A stretch of 62,963 bases of DNA from Streptomyces montanisoli (GCF_017813245.1 NZ_JAGIQL010000018.1:1-62963), one strand, 5' to 3'; counted from the stretch's first letter, positions 1-7,538 are shown. Numbers and translations: made by a program. Notes: generated by a model from the sequence alone, not told the origin.

Positions 1-394
1 CGGGGGGCGCGGCCGGCCGAGGGGGCACGCCGGGTCTCGGCGTCGCCCCGGGGCTCGGCGGCGTGAGCGGCCGAGGCGGCGCGGCAGGTTGAGGCTGCGC
101 GGCAGGTTGAGGCGGTAGGGGCGGCTGAGGCGGTACGGCGCCCCCCGGGCCCGCGGGCGGCGGGACTGAGGTGCCCTGCGCCTCGATGCTCATCCGCCCC
201 CTCCGGGTGGTGTGTCGTTGTCCGCCGGCGGCGCGGCGTCCGGCACGGCCGCGTCCGCCCGGAGTCCGGGCGTCACTCTACGGGTTCGTGCCCGTGCGCA
301 GGGACCGCGCGGGCACGAACGCGCCCGCCACCGCGCGCGATCGGGGCACGCGCGCGTCTACCGCCGGGTAATCGGGTCTGGCAAGCTCGGCCCC
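1..394. other. gene-free left edge with an 18-bp tandem repeat
   Basis: No convincing gene lies before the start at 395. A 17-base sequence, GCGCGGCAGGTTGAGGC, occurs at 79-95 and again at 97-113, forming two copies of an 18-bp unit. The rest is very GC-rich and presumably holds the promoter of the downstream gene, but I see no clear -10/-35 pair. Confidence 0.5.
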
Positions 395-1609
395 ATGACT
401 CCCCTCGCCACCCCCCTCGCCTCGGACAGGGCACGGTACGACCGGGCCACCGCGCACCTCGACGCTCCGCTCGCCGTCGTGGACCTGGAGGCGTTCGACG
501 CCAACGCCGCCGACCTGGTGCGCAGGGCGGGCGGCAAGCCCATCAGGGTGGCCAGCAAGTCGGTGCGCTGCCGCGCCCTGCTGGAGCGTGCGCTCGCGCG
601 TGACGGCTTCAGCGGCCTGATGGCGTTCACCCTCCAGGAGTCGCTGTGGCTCGCGCGTGCGGGCTTCGACGACGTGCTGCTCGCGTACCCGTCGGTGGAC
701 CGCTCGGCGTTCGCGGAACTCGCCGCGGACCCGAAGCTCGCGGCGGCGGTCACGGTGATGGTAGACGACCCCGCGCAGCTCGCCCTGATCGACGCCGCGC
801 GCGGCGGAGGACGCGAGGAAGTGCGCGTCTGCCTCGAAGTGGACACGTCGCTGCGGCTGCTGGGCGGCCGGGTGCGGATCGGAGCGCTGCGCTCCCCGCT
901 GCGTGAGCCCGCGCAACTGGCCGAGATGGCGCGGTCCGTGGCGCGCAGGCCGGGTTTCCGGCTGGTGGGCCTGATGGCGTACGAGGGCCATGTGGCGGGC
1001 GTGGGCGACGCGGTGGCCGGCCGTCCGCTGCGCTCGGGCGCGATCCGGCTGATGCAGGCGGCGGCGCGCAGGGAGCTGGCGCAGCGGCGCGCGGCGGTGG
1101 TGCGCGCCGTGCGCGCGGTGGCGCCTGACCTGGAGTTCGTCAACGGCGGCGGCACGGGCAGCGTGCAGCACACGGCGGCGGAGGACGCGGTGACGGAGAT
1201 CGCCGCGGGTTCCGGCCTCTACCAGCCGCGGCTGTTCGACAACTACACGTCGTTCTCGGGCCGTCCGGCCGCGCTGTTCGCGCAGCCCGTGGTGCGCAGG
1301 CCGGGTGTCGGGGTCGTGACCGTGCTGGGCGGCGGCTACCCGGCCTCGGGCGCGGCGGGCCGCGACCGGCTGCCGGTGCCGTACCTGCCGGAAGGGCTGC
1401 GCTACGACGGGCAGGAGGGCCCCGGTGAGGTGCAGACGCCGCTGCTGGGTTCCGCCGCCGACGACCTGCTGATCGGCGACAAGGTGTGGTTCCGGCACGC
1501 GAAGGCCGGGGAGATGTGCGAGCGGTTCGACGCGCTGCACCTGGTCGAGGGCGACCGGGTGCACGAGCGGGTGCCCACGTACCGGGGCGAGGGCCGCACG
1601 TTCCTGTAG
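395..1609 (+). CDS. D-threonine aldolase / amino acid deaminase-like PLP enzyme
   Basis: This 404-residue protein belongs to the alanine-racemase N-terminal (TIM barrel) superfamily of fold-type III PLP enzymes, in the branch annotated as D-threonine aldolase or amino acid deaminase. The PLP lysine is expected at K55 in the motif RVASKSVR. The C-terminal part, with the segments GDKVWFRHAKAGEMCERF and DRVHERVPTYRGEGRTFL, matches the C-terminal domain of that family. Its likely chemistry is PLP-dependent aldol cleavage or deamination of a hydroxy or D-amino acid, in the cytosol; the true substrate cannot be read from sequence. I chose the ATG at 395 because homology begins just after it; no strong ribosome site precedes it, so translation may be leaderless. 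Confidence 0.8.
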   Translation: MTPLATPLASDRARYDRATAHLDAPLAVVDLEAFDANAADLVRRAGGKPIRVASKSVRCRALLERALARDGFSGLMAFTLQESLWLARAGFDDVLLAYPSVDRSAFAELAADPKLAAAVTVMVDDPAQLALIDAARGGGREEVRVCLEVDTSLRLLGGRVRIGALRSPLREPAQLAEMARSVARRPGFRLVGLMAYEGHVAGVGDAVAGRPLRSGAIRLMQAAARRELAQRRAAVVRAVRAVAPDLEFVNGGGTGSVQHTAAEDAVTEIAAGSGLYQPRLFDNYTSFSGRPAALFAQPVVRRPGVGVVTVLGGGYPASGAAGRDRLPVPYLPEGLRYDGQEGPGEVQTPLLGSAADDLLIGDKVWFRHAKAGEMCERFDALHLVEGDRVHERVPTYRGEGRTFL

Positions 1610-1624
1610 TGGCAAGGCCGTTCG

Positions 1625-1680
1625 GCACGATGACGAAGGCACGATGACGAAGGCACGATGACGAAGGCACGATGACGAAG
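1625..1680. repeat. four perfect copies of a 14-bp tandem repeat
   Basis: The unit GCACGATGACGAAG is repeated exactly four times (1625-1638, 1639-1652, 1653-1666, 1667-1680), followed by a partial copy. It fills the gap between the PLP enzyme and the methyltransferase start at 1705. Each unit contains an ATG, and 14 bp is not a multiple of three, so the ATGs fall in changing frames. The function is unknown; slippage or copy-number variation is likely. Confidence 0.9.
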
Positions 1681-1704
1681 GCACGACCCCGAGGAGGCCC
1701 TCCG

Positions 1705-2493
1705 ATGACGTCAGGCACGCACGCTCCGCGCATCGACACCAGCAGGCCGCACCCCGCGCGGATCTACGACTACCTGCTCGGGGGCAAGGACAACTATCCG
1801 GTGGACCAGGCTGTCGCCGAGCGGCTGCCCGTCGAGGCGCGCAACGGGGCCGCCGCCAACCGCGCGTTCATGCGCCGGGGGGTCGAGTGGACGGCCCGCA
1901 CGGGCATCGACCAGTTCCTCGACGTGGGCACGGGCATACCCACCGAGCCGAATCTCCACCAGATCGTCCAGGGTGTGAACCCCACCTGCCGGATCGTCTA
2001 CGTCGACAACGACCCGATCGTGCTGCGGCACGCGGAGGCGCTGCTCGTCAGCAGGCCCGAGGGGCGCACGGCCTATGTGCAGTCGGACGTACTCGATCCG
2101 GAGGCCGTCCTCGAACAGGCCCGCGAGACCCTGGACTTCGAGCGGCCCGTCGCGCTGTCGCTGATCGCGCTGCTGCACTTCGTGCCCGACGACCGCGACC
2201 CGTACGCGATCGTGCGTACGCTGCTCGAACCTCTCGCACCGGGAAGCTGCCTGATCCTGTCCCACCTGAGCATGGACCGGCTCACCCCGGAGCAGGACCG
2301 CACGGAGGAGTACCGGAACGCGGGAATCGACCTGCGGCCCCGTACGCACGCGGAGGTGCTGCGGTTCTTCGACGGGCTCGACCTGGTGGAGCCGGGTCTC
2401 GTGCCCTGCTGGCACAAGGACTCCCCGCGGCCCGAGGACGCCGACCTGCCGGGCGCGGACTCCGCCTACGCCGGGGTGGGCTTCGTACGGTGA
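1705..2493 (+). CDS. SAM-dependent methyltransferase, DUF574 family
   Basis: The 262-residue protein has the hallmarks of the actinobacterial S-adenosyl methyltransferase family DUF574 (Methyltransf_19): an N-terminal segment ARIYDYLLGGKDNYPVD, a glycine-rich SAM motif FLDVGTGIPTEPNLHQ near residue 72, and the acidic strand VYVDNDPIV. The family is expanded in Streptomyces and its substrates are unknown. The ATG at 1705 is chosen because GAGGAGG lies 8 bases upstream; an in-frame ATG at 1672 would lie inside the tandem repeat. It converges on the truncated dehydrogenase, with a hairpin between. Confidence 0.88.
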   Translation: MTSGTHAPRIDTSRPHPARIYDYLLGGKDNYPVDQAVAERLPVEARNGAAANRAFMRRGVEWTARTGIDQFLDVGTGIPTEPNLHQIVQGVNPTCRIVYVDNDPIVLRHAEALLVSRPEGRTAYVQSDVLDPEAVLEQARETLDFERPVALSLIALLHFVPDDRDPYAIVRTLLEPLAPGSCLILSHLSMDRLTPEQDRTEEYRNAGIDLRPRTHAEVLRFFDGLDLVEPGLVPCWHKDSPRPEDADLPGADSAYAGVGFVR

Positions 2494-2518
2494 CCCGCCC
2501 CGGCACACGCGGGGCGGG
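2494..2518. terminator. hairpin between convergent genes
   Basis: CCCGCCCC (2494-2501) pairs with GGGGCGGG (2511-2518) across a 9-base loop directly after the methyltransferase stop codon. It probably works for the methyltransferase and perhaps for the opposing gene remnant. There is no U-tract, which is usual in Streptomyces. Confidence 0.5.
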
Positions 2519-2536
2519 CCGCACCGGCCATCGGCC

Positions 2537-2953
2537 CTAGAGCGGGGTGACGTAGGCGCCGGAGATGCCGCCGTCGACGAGGAAGTCGCAGGCGTTGACG
2601 AACGACGCGTCGTCACTGGCGAGGAACGCGACCGCCGCGGCGATCTCGCCGGGCTCGGCGAACCGGCCGAGTGGCACGTGCACGAGGCGGCGCGCGGCGC
2701 GCTCCGGGTCCTTCGCGAACAGCTCGCGCAGCAACGGGGTGTTGACGGGCCCTGGGCACAGGGCGTTGACGCGGATGCCCTCGCGGGCGAACTGCACGCC
2801 GAGTTCGCGTGACATGGCGAGCACACCGCCCTTGGAGGCGGTGTAGGAGATCTGCGAGGTGGCCGCGCCCATCCTGGCGACGAAGGACGCCGTGTTGATG
2901 ATGGAGCCGCGCCCCTGGCGGCGCATGTACGGGATGGCGGCCTTGCAGCACAG
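2537..2953 (-). pseudogene. short-chain dehydrogenase (SDR), N-terminus missing
   Basis: About 138 codons of an SDR-family oxidoreductase remain, from LCCKAAIPYMRRQG to the C-terminus. The catalytic YxxxK (YTASK), the RVNALCPGPV segment and the C-terminal FLVDGG motif are present. The NAD(P)-binding N-terminal half (the GxxxGxG motif, roughly 120 residues) is absent: reading upstream on the minus strand, homology stops exactly at the right end of the IS element (base 2954). An open frame continues into the element but is not related sequence. The gene is therefore broken and almost surely nonfunctional. The missing half is not found on the far side of the element. Confidence 0.9.
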
Positions 2954-3080
2954 TTGAAGTGCTCTCCTGGCTGGAGCCGGGAGATTCCTGCTTACCTTGC
3001 GGTAGCGGGCTTGACGCGCTTGGCGCGCCTGACGACTGCCCTTCCGGCAGCCGGGATGAGCGCGAGGCCCATCCGGTACA
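2934..3080 (-). ncRNA. predicted reRNA/omegaRNA of TnpB, with guide
   Basis: In IS200/IS605 elements the TnpB guide RNA overlaps the 3' end of tnpB and runs through the right end into flanking DNA, so the guide is the neighbouring host sequence. Here the scaffold would end in the right-end hairpin and TTCAA at 2954, and the 20-nt guide would be CTGTGCTGCAAGGCCGCCAT (2953 to 2934), which is SDR coding sequence. The 5' end is only a guess; the assignment rests on position and the hairpin, not on a covariance model. Confidence 0.45.
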
Positions 3081-4272
3081 GGTGCAAGACGTTGCGGGCC
3101 GCGTTGTGGTCGGCGTTGCCCGACCAGCCGCAGTCCGGGTTCTTGCACACGAAGACGGCCTGGGACTCCCGGCTACCGGGCGTGGTGACGCCGCACGCCG
3201 AGCAGCGTCGTGAAGTGCCTGGGGCAGGGACCTTGACCAAGGTGCCACCGAACTGAGCGGTCTTGTACGTCAGCAGAGTGACCGTCCGGCCCCACGCCTC
3301 TCCACTGATGGAGCGGTTCAGCCCAGATTTCTGGGCAACGTTCTTCCCCGGCTCCTCGACCGTTCCCCTGGCCGACTTGACCATGTTCGTGAGGGTGAGT
3401 GCTTCGACGACGACGGTGCCGTAGGTGCGGGCGATGGCGGTGGTCGTCTGGTGCTGCCAGTCCAGGGCCCGGCGCTTGGCTTTCGCGCGCAGTCCCGCGA
3501 TCTGGTCATACGTGTGCTGCAACCGGCGACTGGTGCGCTCGCCGGGCTTACGATGCTGCCTGCGCTGCGCGGCACGCTGCTCCAAGCGCAGGAGTTTCGC
3601 CTGCTCCTTGCCGGTCAGCCATGCGCCGTGCTCGTAGGTTTCGCCGTCCGACAGGGCCAGGGGCACGCTGATACCGACGTCGATGCCAACGTACGGCCCC
3701 TGGTGGGGATCGGGCCTGGCCTCCACGGTTTGCACGCGGAAGGCGATGTGCCAGCCGAGCGCGTCCTTGATCAGCCGGGCCCCGGTGACCCGGTTCGTAG
3801 TGCCGGCGTGCTTACCCACCGGCAGGTCCTTGGTCCACCGGAAGCGGACCCGGCCCACCTTGGGAACGTTGACCACGCCCCACCTGCGGTGCACGCGGAT
3901 GATGTTCAAGTCACGGCCCTGCGGGATGTCCACCGACATCACTGTGCGAAACCGGCCCTTGAATTTCGGGGTGTCGGCGCGACCTTCCCAGCAGTTCTGC
4001 CACGCCCGGAAGTACGTCTTGAGCACTGCTTGCGCGGCCTGGGCGGGCAGGACGGCCAGGAAGTCGATGTCCTCGCGTGCCTGCCGGATCGCGGCGTCCG
4101 CGTTCGCGAGAGTCCGCTTCTCCTTCGGCATCATCCGCCACCACGCGTGCAGCAGATTCCACATCGTGCGGGCCGCATGCGCCTGAGCATCTGCCTTGGC
4201 CACCTCGGCAGGCGACAGCGCGAGCCGGGCACGGTGCCCGAACTGCCGCTTGACCGAAGTGCCGTGACTCAC
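2992..4272 (-). CDS. tnpB: TnpB, RNA-guided RuvC-like nuclease of the IS element
   Basis: This 426-residue TnpB/OrfB protein has all the expected catalytic features: RuvC-I Asp198 in GIDVG, RuvC-II Glu290 in VVVEAL, a zinc ribbon with Cys357, Cys360, Cys376 and Cys381, and RuvC-III Asp388 in NADHNAARN. Length and layout are normal, so the nuclease looks intact. Known TnpBs use an RNA copied from the element's right end to cut DNA next to a short target-adjacent motif and so help retain the element. The GTG start at 4272 lies only 23 bp from the divergent tnpA start, leaving almost no leader for either gene. Confidence 0.93.
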   Translation of the reverse strand: MSHGTSVKRQFGHRARLALSPAEVAKADAQAHAARTMWNLLHAWWRMMPKEKRTLANADAAIRQAREDIDFLAVLPAQAAQAVLKTYFRAWQNCWEGRADTPKFKGRFRTVMSVDIPQGRDLNIIRVHRRWGVVNVPKVGRVRFRWTKDLPVGKHAGTTNRVTGARLIKDALGWHIAFRVQTVEARPDPHQGPYVGIDVGISVPLALSDGETYEHGAWLTGKEQAKLLRLEQRAAQRRQHRKPGERTSRRLQHTYDQIAGLRAKAKRRALDWQHQTTTAIARTYGTVVVEALTLTNMVKSARGTVEEPGKNVAQKSGLNRSISGEAWGRTVTLLTYKTAQFGGTLVKVPAPGTSRRCSACGVTTPGSRESQAVFVCKNPDCGWSGNADHNAARNVLHLYRMGLALIPAAGRAVVRRAKRVKPATAR

Positions 4273-4295
4273 ACAACAGAATCTAGCATTGGTTT

Positions 4296-4724
4296 ATGTC
4301 ACCACGCTGGACACCTAATCCTGGTGTCAGAACCGGTCGTCATGTTGTCCATAACTTGCATATTCACTTGGTTTTCATCACCAAGTATCGGCGGAATGCG
4401 ATCACAGTCGCCATGCTGGCCCGGACCGAGGAGATCATGCGGGAGGTCTGCGCCGACTTCGAGGCTGAGCTGATGCAGTTCAACGGCGCACAGGACCTCG
4501 TCCACCTTCTCGTGCGCTACCCGCCCACCGTCCAGCTCTCCAAGCTGGTCAACTCCCTCAAAGGCGTCAGCTCCCGCAGACTCCGCCAGGAATACGACAG
4601 TCACGTCCGCCACCACCTGTGGGACGGACACTTCTGGTCCGGCTCCTACTTCGCCGGATCATGCGACGGCCCACCCCGGACCCTCGTCAAGCAATACATC
4701 GAAAACCAGCAACACCCCGCCTGA
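4296..4724 (+). CDS. tnpA: TnpA, IS200/IS605 Y1 transposase with a mutated HUH motif
   Basis: The 142-residue protein matches IS200/IS605 Y1 transposases along its whole length (NLHIHLVFITKYRR, LVNSLKGVSSR, HFWSGSYFAGS, VKQYIENQ). The catalytic Tyr134 is present. The metal-binding HUH motif, normally DHVHLLV, reads D-L-V-H-L-L-V here (residues 67-73): the first His is Leu68, codon CTC instead of CAC, a single A-to-T change at about 4498. Loss of a metal ligand should abolish single-strand cleavage, so the element is probably unable to transpose by itself. The frame is otherwise intact, pointing to a recent mutation or a read error. Confidence 0.9.
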   Translation: MSPRWTPNPGVRTGRHVVHNLHIHLVFITKYRRNAITVAMLARTEEIMREVCADFEAELMQFNGAQDLVHLLVRYPPTVQLSKLVNSLKGVSSRRLRQEYDSHVRHHLWDGHFWSGSYFAGSCDGPPRTLVKQYIENQQHPA

Positions 4725-4915
4725 CCGAAACACCGCAGGTGCAGAACACTCGGGCGCACCTTCCATCCGGACCAACGACGAGCCTTACCTCCGCCCTGAA
4801 GGGCAGAGCACTGGCAAAGCAAGGCCAGAGGTAGACGGCGTGCTGATCGCAGGTAGTCAGCGCTTCATCGCGCTTGAAGTCGATCCCGTGTTGCCTAGGA
4901 TTGCACCCCCTTGGC

Positions 4916-5089
4916 CGACTCGACGGTGAGTCCGGCGCCCGCCATCTCGCGCCGGACCTGGAGCACTCGCAGCGGCAGCACACCGCGCTGGTCGAGGCGG
5001 TTCTGGAAGGTGACGCGGACGGCGCGCGGGAGACGATGCGCGAGCACTGCTCGGGGACGGCGGCGCTGCTGCGCGGCTTCCTGTCCTGA
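4916..5089 (+). pseudogene. FadR-family (GntR/FCD) regulator, only the C-terminus left
   Basis: About 57 codons match the end of an FCD ligand-binding domain: QHTALVEAVLEGDADGAR followed by MREH and a hydrophobic tail ending LLRGFLS. The winged-helix DNA-binding part and most of the FCD domain are missing; upstream sequence becomes IS left end at about 4875-4910. The remnant sits about 70 bp before the puuD-like gene, on the same strand, so it was probably the first gene of that operon and its regulator. It cannot work as it stands. Confidence 0.75.
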
Positions 5090-5158
5090 GCGGCGGGGGC
5101 CCGGGTGGTATGGATGGAGACCTTTGGCGGCCGGTACGGCGGCCGGTGAGGAGACGAC

Positions 5159-5842
5159 GTGAAACCGCTGATCGGCATCAGCACGTATCTGGAGGGTTCG
5201 GCCGCGTGGGGCCAGTGGCGGATGGAGGCCGCGCTGCTGCCCGTGGGCTACCCGTCGCTCGTGCGGCGGGCGGGCGGCCTGGCCGCGATGCTGCCGCCCG
5301 GCGACCCGGCCACCGCGCCCGAGGTCGTGGCGCGGCTCGACGGCGTCGTCATCGCGGGCGGCCCCGACGTCGAACCGGCGCGGTACGGCGCGCGGCCGCA
5401 CCCGCGCACGGGGCCGCCCGCGCGGGAGCGTGACGCCTGGGAGCTGGCGCTCATCGACGCGGCGCTCGACGCGGACAAGCCGCTGCTCGGGATCTGCCGG
5501 GGCATGCAGCTGCTGAACGTGGCACTCGGCGGCTCGCTCGTGCAGCACATGGAGGGTCATGTCGGCGAGGTCGCAGGCGAGTTCGGCGCGCACACGGTCA
5601 CCCCGCTGCCCGGCACGCGCTACGCGAGCCTGGTGCCCGGCGAGTTCGGCGTGCCGAGCCAGCACCACCAGTCCGTCGACCGGCTGGGCGCGGGCCTGAC
5701 GGCTTCGGCGTTCGCGGCGGACGGCACGGTGGAGGCCGTCGAACTGGCAGGGAAACGCTGGGTGGCCGGCGTCCAGTGGCACCCGGAGATGGCGGACGAC
5801 ACACGCGTGATGGCGGACTTCGTCCGCGCAGCGACGCCCTGA
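5159..5842 (+). CDS. gamma-glutamyl-GABA hydrolase family (class I GATase, PuuD-like)
   Basis: The 227-residue protein is a class I glutamine-amidotransferase-fold hydrolase of peptidase family C26. The nucleophile is Cys113 in LLGICRGMQLLN, and the partners are His208 and Glu210 in GVQWHPE. PuuD enzymes hydrolyse gamma-glutamyl-GABA or similar gamma-glutamyl amines in polyamine and amine breakdown. A GTG start at 5159 follows GTGAGGAG. In related Streptomyces loci (from memory) this gene stands with a glutamine synthetase-like ligase, an aldehyde dehydrogenase, an SDR and a FadR regulator; here only the SDR and FadR stubs remain, so the enzyme may have lost its pathway and its native promoter. 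Confidence 0.88.
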   Translation: MKPLIGISTYLEGSAAWGQWRMEAALLPVGYPSLVRRAGGLAAMLPPGDPATAPEVVARLDGVVIAGGPDVEPARYGARPHPRTGPPARERDAWELALIDAALDADKPLLGICRGMQLLNVALGGSLVQHMEGHVGEVAGEFGAHTVTPLPGTRYASLVPGEFGVPSQHHQSVDRLGAGLTASAFAADGTVEAVELAGKRWVAGVQWHPEMADDTRVMADFVRAATP

Positions 5843-6156
5843 CCGCCGCACCTGCGCGCCCCGCCGAGTCTGCCCGCGCACCCGGCCCGGCCGCCGAACC
5901 GCACGTGCCGTGAGGCGCCCGCTCCTGGCGGCCACGCGCCGGTGCGGCCACGCGCCACCCCGTACGGGCGCCACGACCGCGCGCTCGCCGCCGCGGACAG
6001 CCCGAAATCGCCCGTATACCCGGGCCGTCCGTCGAGCCGCACGGGCTTTGAAGCGCTCGGCCCCCGCGCCGGTCGGATGCCGCGTCAGCTCGCGTAGGCG
6101 CCCCCAGCCGTGGCGGCACGAGCACGAGCACGGGGCGGCGCGGCGCTCTGCCGCAG
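5843..6156. other. intergenic, no gene seen
   Basis: This 314-bp stretch lies between the convergent PuuD-like and BtuF-like genes. It is GC-rich, and I find no coding pattern or RNA motif. It has several short C/G-rich inverted repeats but none that stands out as a terminator. Confidence 0.4.
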
Positions 6157-6885
6157 TCAGCCCAGCGCCGCCCGCAGCGCCATGGGCGCGTCCGCCAGGG
6201 ACGGGCCGTACCAGGTGAGCATCCGGCCGTCGACCAGCGCGGCCGGCAGCCCCGGGAACGCCTCGGGGCCGTCGTCCGCCGTGAAGCGGTACGGCTCGTC
6301 GGGCAGCACGACCAGGTCGGCGCCCGCGCCGCGCAGCGCGTCCAGCGGGATGCGCGGGTAGCGCTCCGCGTGGTGCTCGTAGGCGTTGCGGACGCCGAGC
6401 CGCGCGAGCACGTCGCCCGCGAAGGTGTCGTGGCCGAGCACCATCCAGGGCCTGCGCCACACCGGTACGACCGCGCGCCTGACGCCGTGCGGAGACTGCG
6501 GCACGGCGTCCCAGGCCGCCCGCGCCCGGCCGAGCCAGCCCGGCGCGGCGTCGAGTCCGCAGCCGTCCACCAGGACGCGTGTGAGCTCGGTGAACGCCTG
6601 GTCCAGGGTTCTCACCTCGGTCACGAGCACCTCGGCGCCGCCGGCGCGCAGCGCGGCGATGTCGGGGGCTCGGTTCTCCTCCTCGTTCGCCACGACGAGG
6701 TCGGGCCGCAGCGCGAGCACCGCCTCGACGTCGGGGTTCTTGGTGCCGCCGATGCGGGTCACGCCGAGCCCCGCGGGGCGCACGCACCAGTCGGTGGCGC
6801 CGACAAGCAGTCCCGGCGCGCTCACCGCGATCGCCTCGGTCAGCGACGGTACGAGCGAGACGACGCGCGGCCCGGCGGCTGCCAC
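6157..6885 (-). CDS. cytosolic BtuF-like helical-backbone metal receptor protein
   Basis: The 242-residue protein has the two-lobed cobalamin/siderophore-binding receptor fold: VVSLVPSLTEA at the start, IGGTKNPDVEAVLALRPDLVV, and a C-terminal lobe with DLVVLPDEPYRF. Relatives are ABC receptors such as BtuF, but this protein has no signal peptide or lipobox: the domain begins within about 6 residues of the start. The GTG at 6885 lies 4 bp after the TGA of the XRE-cupin gene, so the two are translationally coupled. It may be an intracellular binding protein or an enzyme-like derivative; the ligand is unknown. Confidence 0.72.
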   Translation of the reverse strand: MAAAGPRVVSLVPSLTEAIAVSAPGLLVGATDWCVRPAGLGVTRIGGTKNPDVEAVLALRPDLVVANEEENRAPDIAALRAGGAEVLVTEVRTLDQAFTELTRVLVDGCGLDAAPGWLGRARAAWDAVPQSPHGVRRAVVPVWRRPWMVLGHDTFAGDVLARLGVRNAYEHHAERYPRIPLDALRGAGADLVVLPDEPYRFTADDGPEAFPGLPAALVDGRMLTWYGPSLADAPMALRAALG

Positions 6886-6889
6886 CGGC

Positions 6890-7450
6890 TCAGCGGTCCC
6901 GGTCGAAGGTGGCGTCGATGTGCTCGGCGACGGCGACCACGAGGATGCGGGTGCCCGGCTCCGTCGTGCGCCAGCGGTGCCGTACACCGCCGGAGAGGTA
7001 CAGCGTGTCGCCACGCTCCAGCCGGTACGCGCGCCCCTCGGCCTCGACCTCGGCGGCCCCGTCGGCGATGTACATGATCTCGTCGTTGCGGTGCTGGTAC
7101 TCGCGGCCGGTGTCCTGCTCCCCCGTGTACTCCTTGGCCGCGAGCTGGTGGCCGCCGCGCACCACCCGCCTGATGCCCGCTTCCGCGGCGCCGGTCTCGC
7201 AGTCGCCGCGCACGACGTCGACGGTGCGCGCGGAGTCCGCCGCGGCGCGCAGCGCGGCCTGTGTCGTCTCCAGGGCGTCGGCGACACGTTCGAGTGAGCG
7301 GGTGCTGGGGCGGGCGCGCTCGTTCTCGATCTGGCTGAGGAAGGGCACGGAAAGGCCGCTGCGCGCGGCGACCGCCGCCAGCGTCAGCCCCAGGGACCTG
7401 CGCCGCCTGCGGACGGCGGCGCCGACTCTGAGCGCTTCCTTGTCGTCCAT
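6890..7450 (-). CDS. XRE-family regulator with C-terminal cupin domain
   Basis: The 186-residue protein joins an N-terminal helix-turn-helix (about residues 8-60, containing GLTLAAVAARSGLSVPFLSQ) to a small cupin domain (about 95-180, EYQHRNDEIMYIADG and GDTLYLSGGVRHRWRTTEPG). Such HTH-cupin proteins sense small metabolites and control neighbouring genes; here the partner is the BtuF-like gene that follows at once. The ATG at 7450 has GGGAGGGAG 7-8 bases upstream; longer versions are possible but would add no domain. It probably controls its own two-gene operon. Confidence 0.85.
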   Translation of the reverse strand: MDDKEALRVGAAVRRRRRSLGLTLAAVAARSGLSVPFLSQIENERARPSTRSLERVADALETTQAALRAAADSARTVDVVRGDCETGAAEAGIRRVVRGGHQLAAKEYTGEQDTGREYQHRNDEIMYIADGAAEVEAEGRAYRLERGDTLYLSGGVRHRWRTTEPGTRILVVAVAEHIDATFDRDR

Positions 7451-7538
7451 GTTCGGGCTCCCTCCCGGCCGGAGTGCCATCCTCTCAGAGGGAACGCCCC
7501 GGCAGGGCGCGTGCCCGGCCGCTGATACGGAACCGCAA

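Larger units (their letters stand above)
2954..4890 (-). mobile_element. IS200/IS605-type insertion sequence (tnpA and tnpB)
   Basis: The element carries divergent tnpB (leftward) and tnpA (rightward), the IS608/ISDra2 arrangement. On the minus strand the right end reads as a hairpin (TCTCC-C-GGC ... GCC-A-GGAGA, 2961-2982) followed by GCACTTCAA, ending at 2954. The hairpin plus TTCAA ending is what I remember for ISDra2-type right ends. A left-end hairpin, AGCGC-TTCATC-GCGCT, lies at 4859-4874. The exact left boundary is uncertain, between about 4875 and 4910. There is no terminal inverted repeat and no target duplication, as expected for this family. Confidence 0.85.

Noticed and set aside
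278..1684. A 468-codon minus-strand frame opposite the PLP enzyme
   Set aside because: Antisense shadow with His/Arg/Val-rich composition; the plus-strand gene has clear PLP-enzyme motifs.
4359..4367. The H-I-H at TnpA residues 22-24 as the HUH motif
   Set aside because: This N-terminal HxH (NLHIHLVF) is a conserved strand in the family, but the catalytic HUH lies after residue 65, where the mutated LVH is found.
4916..5089. The regulator at 50758 as the source of the missing FadR half
   Set aside because: The gene at 50758 is a complete FadR protein with its own C-terminus; the remnant is a different paralogue.
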